Below are positions 34,968-42,785 of a stretch of DNA of 64,000 bases, in pieces. Under the pieces are notes generated by a model that had not been told where the DNA came from, ran no database searches, and saw only the letters and a program-made list of their open reading frames with translations. The stretch covers positions 3,224,001-3,288,000 of the forward strand of contig NZ_JACBZX010000001.1 in assembly GCF_013408565.1 (NCBI RefSeq), read 5' to 3'. Both the position numbers and the translations under genes were made by a program. The DNA comes from Janibacter alkaliphilus. Its GTDB lineage: Bacteria; Actinomycetota; Actinomycetes; Actinomycetales; Dermatophilaceae. Numbering within the stretch: the stretch's first letter is position 1; the number at the start of each line of letters is the position of its first letter.

Positions 34968-35737
34968 TGCCCTGGCGACGGCACCGGCGGACCGCACCCG
35001 CCGCGGACCCGGCCGAGCTCACCGGGCTCGCCGACACCTGGCAGCTGGTCTCGCTGCTGCTGGACTACCCGGACCAACGGCTGATCGAGCTGCTGCCGGT
35101 GCTGCGCGGTGCCGCCGAGGGCCTGCCTGAGCCGGTGCGCGAGCCGCTGCTCGGCTTCATCGAGCACGCCGAGGGGCGGCCCCTGGCCGACCTTCAGGCC
35201 GACTACGTCGACACCTTCGACGTCACCCGTCGCTGCGCGCTGCACCTGACGTACTTCCTGCACGGCGACACCCGCAACCGGGGGGCGGCGCTGATCCGGT
35301 TCAAGCAGGCCTACCGGCGCGCCGGGGTGGTGCTCTCCGACGAGGACGCCGAGCTGCCCGACCACCTCTGCGTGATCCTCGAGCTGGGCGCCACCACCGA
35401 CCCGGGAACCGCCTGGCGGCTGCTGAACGACCACCGGGTGGGGATCGAGCTGCTGCACACCGCGCTGGTCGGCCGGGACTCCCCGTGGCTACCGGTGGTC
35501 CAGGCGCTGCGGGCCACCCTGCCGCGCCTCGAGGGTGAGGACCACGAGGCGCTGGCGAGGCTGATCGCGCAAGGGCCTCCTCAGGAGGAGGTCGGCATCG
35601 ACGACGCCCCTTACGCGCTCGACCCGGCGCTGGAGGAGCACCTGTCTCCCCCGGGGCCCGGCTGCGGCCCGCAGCCGGGCCGGAGGCCCGAGCCCATCAC
35701 CCTCGGCCCGACCCGACGCGCAGGAGCCCACCGATGA
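34964..35737 (+). CDS. narJ: nitrate reductase assembly chaperone
   Basis: System-specific chaperone of the TorD/NarJ family that keeps NarG competent for cofactor insertion and membrane docking. The 257 residues show the family pattern LVSLLLDYPDQRLIE, YVDTFDVTRRCALHLTYFLHGDTRNRG, ELPDHLCVILELG and a helical C-terminal part. The last 35 residues are a Pro/Gly-rich tail containing a DNA palindrome. Its start overlaps narH and its stop overlaps narI, both as ATGA, so all subunits are translationally coupled. Confidence 0.95.
   Translation: MMPWRRHRRTAPAADPAELTGLADTWQLVSLLLDYPDQRLIELLPVLRGAAEGLPEPVREPLLGFIEHAEGRPLADLQADYVDTFDVTRRCALHLTYFLHGDTRNRGAALIRFKQAYRRAGVVLSDEDAELPDHLCVILELGATTDPGTAWRLLNDHRVGIELLHTALVGRDSPWLPVVQALRATLPRLEGEDHEALARLIAQGPPQEEVGIDDAPYALDPALEEHLSPPGPGCGPQPGRRPEPITLGPTRRAGAHR
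35655..35681. repeat. 27-bp palindrome inside the 3' end of narJ
   Basis: GGCCCGGCTGCGG at 35655-35667 is mirrored by CCGCAGCCGGGCC at 35669-35681 with one central base. It encodes the low-complexity PGPGCGPQPG part of the NarJ tail and lies about 52 bases before the narI start. As RNA it would form a very stable hairpin between two coupled genes. Confidence 0.8.
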
Positions 35738-36510
35738 GCACGTTCCTCTGGGTGATCGTCCCCTACCTGACCCTGGCCACCTTCGTCGTCGGGCACGTCT
35801 GGCGCTACCGCTACGACAAGTTCGGCTGGACCACCCGCTCCTCCCAGCTCTACGAGGACCGGCTGCTGCGCATCGGCAGCCCGCTCTTCCACTTCGGCAT
35901 GCTCGGCGTCGTCCTCGGGCACGTCATGGGTCTGGTCGTGCCGCAGTCCTGGACGGACGCGGTCGGGCTGGATCGGCACACCTACCACCTCATCGCGCTC
36001 ATCGGCGGCATCCCGGCCGGCGTCGCCACCGTCGTCGGCCTGGTCATCCTCGTCTACCGCCGGCGCACCACCGGGCCGGTCTTCTCGGCGACGACGACGA
36101 ACGACAAGGTGATGTACGCCGTCCTCGGCGGGGTGATCGTCCTGGGGATCTGGAACACCATCGCCGGGTCGCTGCTGCAGATCGGCGGCGAGTACAACTA
36201 CCGCGAGGGGGTCTCCCCGTGGTGGCGCAGCATCTTCGCCCTGCAGCCCGAGCCCGAGCTCATGGCGCAGGCGCCGCTGGGCTTCCAGCTGCACGCGATG
36301 CTCGCCATGATCCTCTTCGCCATGTGGCCCTTCACCCGGCTGGTGCACGTCTTCAGCGCCCCGCTGGGCTACCTGACCCGCCCCTACCTCGTCTACCGCT
36401 CCCGCGACGCCCGCCCCGGAGCCGGGACCGGCAGCCGCGCCCCGGGGCGTGGCTGGGACCGGCCCGAGCTGCACGGCGTCGGCGAGCGCCGCGGGCGCGG
36501 GCGGCGCTAG
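35734..36510 (+). CDS. narI: respiratory nitrate reductase gamma subunit (cytochrome b)
   Basis: Membrane subunit that oxidises menaquinol and passes electrons through two b haems to NarH. It has 258 residues with five transmembrane segments. Haem-ligand candidates are the His residues in LFHFGMLGVVLGHVMGL and in FQLHAMLAMILFAMWPFTRLVHVFSAPLGYLTRPYLVYRSR, the second being the characteristic NarI ending. RYDKFGWTTRSSQLYEDRLLRIGSPLFH is also typical. The extra Arg/Gly-rich tail is cytoplasmic. The start overlaps the narJ stop. Confidence 0.97.
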   Translation: MSTFLWVIVPYLTLATFVVGHVWRYRYDKFGWTTRSSQLYEDRLLRIGSPLFHFGMLGVVLGHVMGLVVPQSWTDAVGLDRHTYHLIALIGGIPAGVATVVGLVILVYRRRTTGPVFSATTTNDKVMYAVLGGVIVLGIWNTIAGSLLQIGGEYNYREGVSPWWRSIFALQPEPELMAQAPLGFQLHAMLAMILFAMWPFTRLVHVFSAPLGYLTRPYLVYRSRDARPGAGTGSRAPGRGWDRPELHGVGERRGRGRR

Positions 36511-36542
36511 GCCCGGCGCGAGCCGGCGCGTACCGTCGAGAC

Positions 36543-37718
36543 ATGCCCGTCCCCGCTCTGGTCTCCCCCGGCCCCCCGCTGAGCCGGGGGCAGACCACGC
36601 GCTACGCCCGGCACCTGCTGCTGCCCGACGTCGGCGAGACCGGACAGCGACGGCTGCTGGCAGCCCGGGTCGCCGTGGTCGGGGCCGGCGGGCTGGGCTC
36701 CCCGGTGCTGCTCTACCTCGCCGCCGCCGGGGTCGGCACGATCACCGTCATCGACGACGACGTCGTGGAGGTCACCAACCTGCAGCGCCAGGTCGTGCAC
36801 TCCGCCGACGACGTGGGCCGCCCGAAGGTGGACAGCGCCGTGGAGGCGGTCCGGGCGCTGAACCCGGACTGCCAGGTCGTCGGGCTCGCCGAGCGGGTGA
36901 CCGCCGCCAGCGCCGAGCGGCTGCTGGCGGGCCACGACCTCGTCCTCGACGGCAGCGACACCTTCGACACCCGCTACGTCGTCGACGCCGCCTGCACCGC
37001 TCTGGGGGTGCCGCTGGTGTGGGCGGCCGTCTACCGCAGCGCCGCCCACCTGACCACCTTCTGGCCCGGCGCGCCCGAGGGGGTGCCCGCGGTCGGGCTG
37101 CGCGACCTCTTCCCGCACCCGCCTCCCCCGGGCAGCGTCCCGGCGTGCGGCGACGCCGGGGTCCTCGGCGCGCTGGTCGGTCAGGTCGGCGCGATGATGG
37201 CCGGCGAGGCGATCCGGCTGATCACCGGCAGCGGCCGCCCGCTGTGCGGCCGGCTGCTCTACATCGACGCGGCCACCAGCACCCAGCGGGAGATCCCGCT
37301 CGCCCCGTCCGGCGCCTACGTCGACGGTCTCCCCCAGGGCCTCATGGCGCCGCCGGCCGGCCCTCCGGGCTCCGGCGCGGACGAGGGCACGCCGCTGATC
37401 ACCCCGACCGACCTGGCGGACCGGCTGGCGGCACCCTCGCCCCCGACGGTGCTCGACGTCCGCGAGGCCGCCGAGGTCGCGATAGGCGTGGTTCCGGGCG
37501 CCCGGCACCTGCCCGTCGGTGAGCTGACCGACGACCCGGACCTGCGGAGCCTCGGGCTGGAGCCGGACCAGGAGCTGGTGCTCGTGTGCAAGGCCGGGCC
37601 CCGGGCCCACCTGGCGGCCGACGTGCTGCGCCGCGAGGGCTACCAGAGGCTCAGCGTGCTCGAGGGTGGGATGCTCGCCTGGATCGACCAGGTCGCCCCC
37701 GAGCTGCCCCGCTACTAG
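36543..37718 (+). CDS. moeZ: MoeZ: E1-like adenylyltransferase fused to rhodanese, sulfur activation for MoaD
   Basis: Activates the C-terminal Gly of MoaD (and, in relatives, CysO) by adenylation and sulfuration. The 391 residues comprise a ThiF/MoeB domain (RYARHLLLPDVGETGQRRLLAARVAVVGAGGLGSP; ATP-site DDDVVEVTNLQRQ; catalytic Cys in VPACGDAGVLG). A rhodanese domain follows from about residue 285, with active Cys in LVCKAGPRAHLAADVL. The zinc CxxC pairs of MoeB are absent, as I recall is usual in actinobacterial MoeZ. It begins 32 bases after narI and opens the cofactor genes of the operon. Confidence 0.95.
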   Translation: MPVPALVSPGPPLSRGQTTRYARHLLLPDVGETGQRRLLAARVAVVGAGGLGSPVLLYLAAAGVGTITVIDDDVVEVTNLQRQVVHSADDVGRPKVDSAVEAVRALNPDCQVVGLAERVTAASAERLLAGHDLVLDGSDTFDTRYVVDAACTALGVPLVWAAVYRSAAHLTTFWPGAPEGVPAVGLRDLFPHPPPPGSVPACGDAGVLGALVGQVGAMMAGEAIRLITGSGRPLCGRLLYIDAATSTQREIPLAPSGAYVDGLPQGLMAPPAGPPGSGADEGTPLITPTDLADRLAAPSPPTVLDVREAAEVAIGVVPGARHLPVGELTDDPDLRSLGLEPDQELVLVCKAGPRAHLAADVLRREGYQRLSVLEGGMLAWIDQVAPELPRY

Positions 37719-37745
37719 ACCGTCCCCGACCCCGAAGGACCCGGA

Positions 37746-38993
37746 GTGCCCGAGATCCCCGCCGGCCAGAGCCGCACGGTGCTCTCCCTCGAGGAGTACC
37801 GCGACGAGGTGCTCGCCCTCGTCTCCGGACCGACCCCCGCCGAGACGGTCTCCACGGCGGACCCGCGCGCGCTGCTGGGACGGGTGCTCGCGGACGACGT
37901 CACCTCGCGCGCGCCCGTTCCCGCCTTCGCCAACTCGGCGATGGACGGCTATGCGGTGCGCTGGGCCGACCTCGCGGTGGGCGCGAGCCTGCACGTCGTC
38001 GCGGAGATCGCCGCCGGCGACCGGCAGGACCCGACGCTCGGCCGCGGCGAGTGCGCACAGATCATGACCGGGGCGCCGCTGCCGCGTGACGCCGACACGG
38101 TGGTCCCCGTCGAGGCGACCCGTCCTGCGGGAGCCACGGTCACGATCACCCAGCTACCGGCGCACGGCCGTGGGGCGCACGTCCGCGGCGCCGGCGAGGA
38201 TCTCGCGGCCGGCGACACGGTGTGCCCCGCCGGCACCACCCTGGACCCGGCCTGGCTCGCCGCGGTGGCGGCCGCCGGATGCCCCGAGGTGAGCGTGCGC
38301 CGTCGACCGGTGCTCGGCATCGCCGCCACCGGCGACGAGCTGGTCCCTGCCGGGTCGGAGCTCGCCCGCGGTCAGATCTACGAGTCCAACGGCACGCACC
38401 TGGCCGCCACCGCGGTCCGGCTGGGCGCCGAGGTCGCCGCCACCACCGTGATCCCCGACGACGAGGACCGCTTCGTCGCCGCCCTCGACGAGCTGAGTGC
38501 CGGCTGCGACCTCGTCGTGCTCAGCGGCGGGGTCAGCGTCGGCGTGCACGACGTCGCGAGGATCGTCCTGGGCGAGCAGGCCGACGGCACCTTCCGGCAC
38601 GTGCGCGTCCAGCCGGGCAAGCCGCAAGGGTGGGCCCGGTGGCGCGGGCGCGTCCCGGTGCTGGCGCTGCCCGGCAACCCGGTGAGCACCGCGGTCTCCT
38701 TCGAGCTCTTCGGCCGACCGGTGCTGGACCGGATGCTCGGTCGGCCGGCGGCGCCGCTCGGCCGGGCGGTCGCGGCGCACGGGTGGTCCTCACCGCCGGG
38801 TCGACGCCAGCTCGTACCGGTCCGGCTCAGCAGCGACGCCGACGGGCGGCTGCTGGCCCAGCCCGCCCACCGGCGCGGCTCGGCCTCGCACATGGTCACC
38901 TCGCTGGCCGGTGCGGACGCGCTGGCGGAGGTCCCCGAGGACACCATCGACGTCGTCGAGGGCGACGTGCTGACGACGAGGAGCCTGCGATGA
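37746..38993 (+). CDS. moeA: molybdopterin molybdenumtransferase
   Basis: Inserts molybdate into adenylylated molybdopterin. GTG 37746 has GAAGGA upstream and gives 415 residues. Landmarks are FANSAMDGYAVRW, IMTGAPLPRDADTVVPVE, GIAATGDELV, YESNGTHLAA, VLSGGVSVGVHD, VRVQPGKPQGWARWRGRVPVLALPGNPVSTAVSFELF, and a beta-barrel C-terminal domain with RRGSASHMVTSLAGADALAEVPED. All four MoeA domains are present. The stop overlaps the moaC start (ATGA). Confidence 0.97.
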   Translation: MPEIPAGQSRTVLSLEEYRDEVLALVSGPTPAETVSTADPRALLGRVLADDVTSRAPVPAFANSAMDGYAVRWADLAVGASLHVVAEIAAGDRQDPTLGRGECAQIMTGAPLPRDADTVVPVEATRPAGATVTITQLPAHGRGAHVRGAGEDLAAGDTVCPAGTTLDPAWLAAVAAAGCPEVSVRRRPVLGIAATGDELVPAGSELARGQIYESNGTHLAATAVRLGAEVAATTVIPDDEDRFVAALDELSAGCDLVVLSGGVSVGVHDVARIVLGEQADGTFRHVRVQPGKPQGWARWRGRVPVLALPGNPVSTAVSFELFGRPVLDRMLGRPAAPLGRAVAAHGWSSPPGRRQLVPVRLSSDADGRLLAQPAHRRGSASHMVTSLAGADALAEVPEDTIDVVEGDVLTTRSLR

Positions 38994-39481
38994 CCCATCC
39001 GCTGACCCACCTGGACGAGGCCGGCGAGGCCCGGATGGTCGACGTCACCGAGAAGCGGCCGAGCGTGCGGACCGCCACCGCGTCGGCCACCGTGCGCTGC
39101 GCGCCGCACGTCGTCGAGCTGCTGCGCGACGGCTCCGTGCCGAAGGGGGACGTGCTCGCCGTGGCCCGGATCGCCGGGATCCAGGCGGCCAAGAAGACCC
39201 CGGACCTGCTCCCGCTCGCGCACGTCATCGGCGTGCACGGGGTCGACGTGGACGTGCGCGTCGCCGACCACGGGGTCGAGGTGCTGGCCACCGTCCGCAC
39301 CGCCGACCGCACCGGGGTGGAGATGGAGGCTCTGACCAGCGCCTCGGTCGCCGGTCTCGCGGTCATCGACATGGTCAAGGGACTCGACCGGTCGGCCTGC
39401 CTCGCGGAGGTGGTGCTGCAGCGGAAGGAAGGGGGCCGCTCCGGCACGTGGACCCGAGAGAGCCTCGGAGGGCCCGCGTGA
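38990..39481 (+). CDS. moaC: cyclic pyranopterin monophosphate synthase
   Basis: Second step of molybdenum cofactor synthesis, forming cPMP together with MoaA. The 163-residue protein contains ARMVDVTEKRPSVRTATASA, the catalytic region KKTPDLLPLAHVIGVHGVDV and TGVEMEALTSASVAGLAVIDMVKGLDR, all strictly family-like. GAGGAG lies 6 bases before ATG 38990. The stop overlaps the mobA start as GTGA. Confidence 0.97.
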   Translation: MTHPLTHLDEAGEARMVDVTEKRPSVRTATASATVRCAPHVVELLRDGSVPKGDVLAVARIAGIQAAKKTPDLLPLAHVIGVHGVDVDVRVADHGVEVLATVRTADRTGVEMEALTSASVAGLAVIDMVKGLDRSACLAEVVLQRKEGGRSGTWTRESLGGPA

Positions 39482-40401
39482 CCGCCGTCGCCGGCGACGT
39501 CTCGCACGACGTCGTGGTCGTCGCCGGGGGCAGCGGCTCCCGGCTCGGCGGGGCGGTCAAGGCCGACCTCGTCCTCGGCGGGCAGCGGCTCATCGACCGG
39601 ATCCTGGCCGCCACCGGCCAGGCCCGCGCCCGGGTGCTCGTCGGCCGCGGGATCGCGGTGCCCGACGACGTCGTGGTCACCCTCGAGGACCCGCCCTCGG
39701 GGGGACCGGCGGCTGGCACCGCGGCCGGGCTCCGCGCGGTGGCCCGGCCCTCGCCGTGGACCCTGCTGCTGGCCGGCGACCTGGCCGACCCGGCCTCAGG
39801 GATCGCCGCCCTGCTCACCGCGGCCGCCGAGGTCGACGCGGCCGCCGACGCCTCGGACGTGGACGGCCTCTGCCTGGCCGGCGACGCCGAGCACCCGCAG
39901 TGGCTCTTCGGGCTGCACCGCACCCGGGCGCTGCGCGCCGCGGTGGACTCCCTGGATCAGGTGCACGACCGGTCGATGAAGGCGCTGCTCTCCCCGCTGA
40001 GGCTGCGCACCGTCCCGGTGGCCGCCGACACGGTGGCCGATATCGACACCACCGCCGACCTGGACCGCTGGTCGGCGCGGCTGGGCACCACCGCGCCGCG
40101 AGTGCCACGGATGCGCGGCGACACCGCGCAGCAGGCCCGGTGGCGGGCCTGGGTCGAGCTCGCCGCCGACGCGGTGGGGGTCGACCCGGACCTCGTCGAC
40201 ATCACCGGGATCCACGCGCTGACCAAGCAGGTCGCGCACGGTTACGACCGGCCCCTGGCCCCGGTGGGTGCCTACCTGCTCGGTCTCGCCGTGGGGGCCG
40301 CGCAGGAGCGGGGCGAACCGGTCGACCAGGCGGCGCTGCGCCGGGCGATCCAGGCCACCCTGGCGGACGCCCCGCCCATCGACCCGGAGGAGGAGTCATG
40401 A
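39478..40401 (+). CDS. mobA: molybdenum cofactor guanylyltransferase fused to a DUF6457 domain
   Basis: Attaches GMP to molybdopterin to make the MGD form used by NarG. GTG 39478 gives 307 residues. The N-terminal nucleotidyltransferase shows VVVVAGGSGSRLGGAVKADLVLGG, GPAAGTAAGLRAV, LLAGDLADPASGI and HPQWLFGLHRTRALRAAV. From about residue 220 a second domain (ARWRAWVELAADAVGVD, then HALTKQVAHGYDRPLAPVGAYLLGLAVG) matches DUF6457, which has no assigned function and is elsewhere a separate small protein. The stop overlaps the moaD start. Confidence 0.93.
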   Translation: MTAVAGDVSHDVVVVAGGSGSRLGGAVKADLVLGGQRLIDRILAATGQARARVLVGRGIAVPDDVVVTLEDPPSGGPAAGTAAGLRAVARPSPWTLLLAGDLADPASGIAALLTAAAEVDAAADASDVDGLCLAGDAEHPQWLFGLHRTRALRAAVDSLDQVHDRSMKALLSPLRLRTVPVAADTVADIDTTADLDRWSARLGTTAPRVPRMRGDTAQQARWRAWVELAADAVGVDPDLVDITGIHALTKQVAHGYDRPLAPVGAYLLGLAVGAAQERGEPVDQAALRRAIQATLADAPPIDPEEES

Positions 40402-40637
40402 TCACCGTGCGCTGGTTCGGCGGGGCTGCCGAGGCGGCCGGCACCGAGGAGGAGACGTACCCGTCCGGGCCGCTGGGTGAGGTGCTGGCGGCCGCTCGCG
40501 ACCGGCACGGACCGGCGTTGTCCCGGGTGCTCCCACGGTGCGCGCTGCTCGTCGACGGGGTGCACGCGGGGGACGGCGACCCCGTGGTGCCGCCGGGCGC
40601 GACCCTGGACGTGCTGCCGCCCTTCGCCGGCGGCTGA
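40398..40637 (+). CDS. moaD: molybdopterin synthase sulfur carrier subunit
   Basis: Ubiquitin-like 79-residue carrier that donates sulfur to cPMP. The N-terminal strand MITVRWFGGAAEAAGTEEE and the C-terminal PPGATLDVLPPFAGG, with the essential terminal Gly-Gly, identify it. It is the last gene of the plus-strand nar-mo operon, with AGGAGG upstream of ATG 40398. It faces moaA across 42 bases. Confidence 0.95.
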   Translation: MITVRWFGGAAEAAGTEEETYPSGPLGEVLAAARDRHGPALSRVLPRCALLVDGVHAGDGDPVVPPGATLDVLPPFAGG

Positions 40638-40679
40638 GGACGGCACGGCGGCTCGCCGCACGTCCGGCTGAGGCGCCGG

Positions 40680-41759
40680 TCAGCCGCCGATGGCGCTCAT
40701 CGGCCGCGGCGGCTGCAGGAAGCCCGGGTCGTCGATGCCGTGACCGGGCTGCTTCCCAGCCAGGCAGGCGTGGATGAGCGCGGTGAGGTCTCGCTCGTCC
40801 CGGCCCTCGCGCAGCGGCGTGCGCAGGTCGGTCTCGCCGCGGGCGAAGAGGCAGGAGCGCAGCTGGCCGTCGGCGGTCAGCCGCAGCCGGTCGCACGACC
40901 CGCAGAAGGGCTGGGTGACCGAGGCGATGACCCCGACGGTGGCCGGGCCGCCGTCGACGAGGAAACGCTCGGCCGGGGCAGCCCCACGACCCGGGACCTC
41001 GCTGAGCTCGACCCCGTCGCGCAGCATCGCCAGGATCTCGGCGCCGGTGATCATCTCCGAGCGCTGCCAGGAGCGGCCGCCGTCCAGCGGCATCTGCTCG
41101 ATGAAGCGCAGCTCGTAGCCGCGCTCGACCGCCCAGCGCAGCAGCTCGAGCGGCTCATCGTCGTTGACCTCGCGCTGGAGCACGGCGTTGATCTTGATCG
41201 GGTGCAGCCCGGCCTCGTCGGCCGCCGCGATCCCGGCCATGGTGTCGGCGAATCGGTCGCGCCGGGTCATCGCCGCGAAGCGCTCCGGGCGCAGGGTGTC
41301 CAGGCTGATGTTGACCCGGGCCAGCCCGGCGTCGGCCAGCGGCCGGGCCAGCTGGGGCATCCGCAGCGCGTTCGTCGTCAGCGACACCTCGACCGGGCCG
41401 TCCTCGCCGGTCATCGCGGCGATCCCGGCGACGACGTCGACCGCGTCGGGGCGCAGCAGCGGCTCGCCACCGGTCAGCCGCACCTCGGTGATCCCGGCGT
41501 CGACGGCCACCTGCACGACCCGGAGCAGCTCGTCGGTGGAGAGCATCTCCTCGCGGGGCAGCCAGGGCACCCCTTCGGCGGGCATGCAGTAGGTGCAGCG
41601 CAGGTTGCAGCGGTCGGTCAGCGAGACCCGCAGGTCGCGGTGCTGCCGACCGTGCGGGTCGACCAGGGGGGTGCCCGGTGCGACCCGGTCCGCGGAGACA
41701 CCGGCGGCGCCGACCCCTTCGGCGGGGCGCACCCGCGGCGACGGCAGCGAGGTCAGCAC
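40680..41759 (-). CDS. moaA: GTP 3',8-cyclase
   Basis: Radical-SAM enzyme starting molybdenum cofactor synthesis from GTP. From GTG 41759 there are 359 residues. The SAM cluster motif CNLRCTYC is at residues 51-58, the LTGGEPLLRPD motif near 90, and the second cluster cysteines in FCGSCDRLRLTADGQLRSCLF near the C terminus. The protein ends in Gly-Gly, as active MoaA does. The start overlaps the moaE stop by 7 bases, and the longer upstream reading is antisense-like. Confidence 0.96.
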   Translation of the reverse strand: MLTSLPSPRVRPAEGVGAAGVSADRVAPGTPLVDPHGRQHRDLRVSLTDRCNLRCTYCMPAEGVPWLPREEMLSTDELLRVVQVAVDAGITEVRLTGGEPLLRPDAVDVVAGIAAMTGEDGPVEVSLTTNALRMPQLARPLADAGLARVNISLDTLRPERFAAMTRRDRFADTMAGIAAADEAGLHPIKINAVLQREVNDDEPLELLRWAVERGYELRFIEQMPLDGGRSWQRSEMITGAEILAMLRDGVELSEVPGRGAAPAERFLVDGGPATVGVIASVTQPFCGSCDRLRLTADGQLRSCLFARGETDLRTPLREGRDERDLTALIHACLAGKQPGHGIDDPGFLQPPRPMSAIGG

Positions 41760-42190
41760 GTCAGACCCGACCAGACGTGCGCGCCGTCGGCCTGGTGCTG
41801 CTTCTTCCACACCGGCAGCTCGCGCTTGATCTCCTCGACGACCTCGCGGCACACGTCGAAAGCCAGCGCCCGGTGCGCGCTGCCTACGCAGACGACGAGC
41901 GCGAGGTCGCCGACGGCGAGGTGACCGGTGCGGTGCGCGGCGGCGACGGTCGCGGCGTCGTCGTGGTCGTAGCGGGCGAGCACGTCGCGCACCACCCGCT
42001 CGAGGATCTGCGGGGCCTCGGGGTGCGCCGAGTAGTCCAGGGCGACGACCTCGCCGTCGGCCTCTGGGTCGTGGTCCCGGACGACCCCGACGAAGGTGGC
42101 CACGGCGCCGTGCTGCGTCGACCCCACGACAGCCGAGAGCCGACCGAGGTCGAGGGGGGCGTCAGTGACGGCGGCGTGCGCGAGCGGCAT
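41753..42190 (-). CDS. moaE: molybdopterin synthase catalytic subunit
   Basis: Large subunit of molybdopterin synthase, 145 residues. Signatures are HGAVATFVGVVRDHDPEADGEVVALDYSAHPEA, AHRTGHLAVGDLALVVCVGSAHRALAFDVCREVVEEIKRELPVWKKQHQADGAHVW. The Lys-Lys in the last segment lies in the active site that accepts the MoaD C terminus. The ATG overlaps the mog stop by one base (TGATG). Confidence 0.97.
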   Translation of the reverse strand: MPLAHAAVTDAPLDLGRLSAVVGSTQHGAVATFVGVVRDHDPEADGEVVALDYSAHPEAPQILERVVRDVLARYDHDDAATVAAAHRTGHLAVGDLALVVCVGSAHRALAFDVCREVVEEIKRELPVWKKQHQADGAHVWSGLTC

Positions 42191-42714
42191 CAGTGTTCGC
42201 CTCCCGCGGGGTGGCCTCCGGGGTGGTCGCCGCCGGCGAGCTGGTCCAGCACGTGCGCCACCAGGGGCAGCAGCACCTCGAGGCCCTCGCGGACACCGGC
42301 GGTGCTGCCGGGGAGGTTGGCCACCAGCGCCCCGGGATGCCCGTCGGTGGCGTCGACGACCCCCACCAGGCCGCGGGTGAGCACTGCGTGCGGGGTCGAC
42401 CTCGCACCGGTGGCGCGGATGATCTCGGCGATGCCGGGGACCTCGCGGTCGATGACGGTGCGGGTGCCCTCGGGGGTGCGGTCGCGGGGGCCGACGCCGG
42501 TGCCGCCGGTGGTGACGACCAGGCGGGCTCCCTGGCTCAGGGCCGCACGCACCGCCGCGGCGACCGAGGCCTCCCCGTCGGGGACGACGGTGATCTCCGC
42601 GGGATATCCCCCTTCGCCCAGCGCGGCGACCGCCGCCGGGCCCGAGCGGTCCTCCCGCTCCCCAGCGGCGCTGCGGTCGGAGACCGTGATGACCTGCGCC
42701 AGCGGCTGCACCAC
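42190..42714 (-). CDS. mog: molybdopterin adenylyltransferase (MogA/MoaB type)
   Basis: Adenylates molybdopterin before MoeA inserts molybdenum. The 174-residue protein has ITVSDRSAAGEREDRSGPA, VVTTGGTGVGPRDRTPEGTRTVIDREVPGIAE and GHPGALVANLPGSTAGVREGLEVLLPLVAHVLDQL. A His/Gly-rich tail ends it. Two adjacent GTG codons (42714 and 42711) are possible starts. It heads the minus-strand mog-moaE-moaA operon. Confidence 0.94.
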   Translation of the reverse strand: MVQPLAQVITVSDRSAAGEREDRSGPAAVAALGEGGYPAEITVVPDGEASVAAAVRAALSQGARLVVTTGGTGVGPRDRTPEGTRTVIDREVPGIAEIIRATGARSTPHAVLTRGLVGVVDATDGHPGALVANLPGSTAGVREGLEVLLPLVAHVLDQLAGGDHPGGHPAGGEH

Positions 42715-42785
42715 TCCACGGTACGGGACGCGCGTCGGCCCCGGACGTGGTGTCCGGGGCCGATGCGGTGCTGCGAGCAGGTCGC

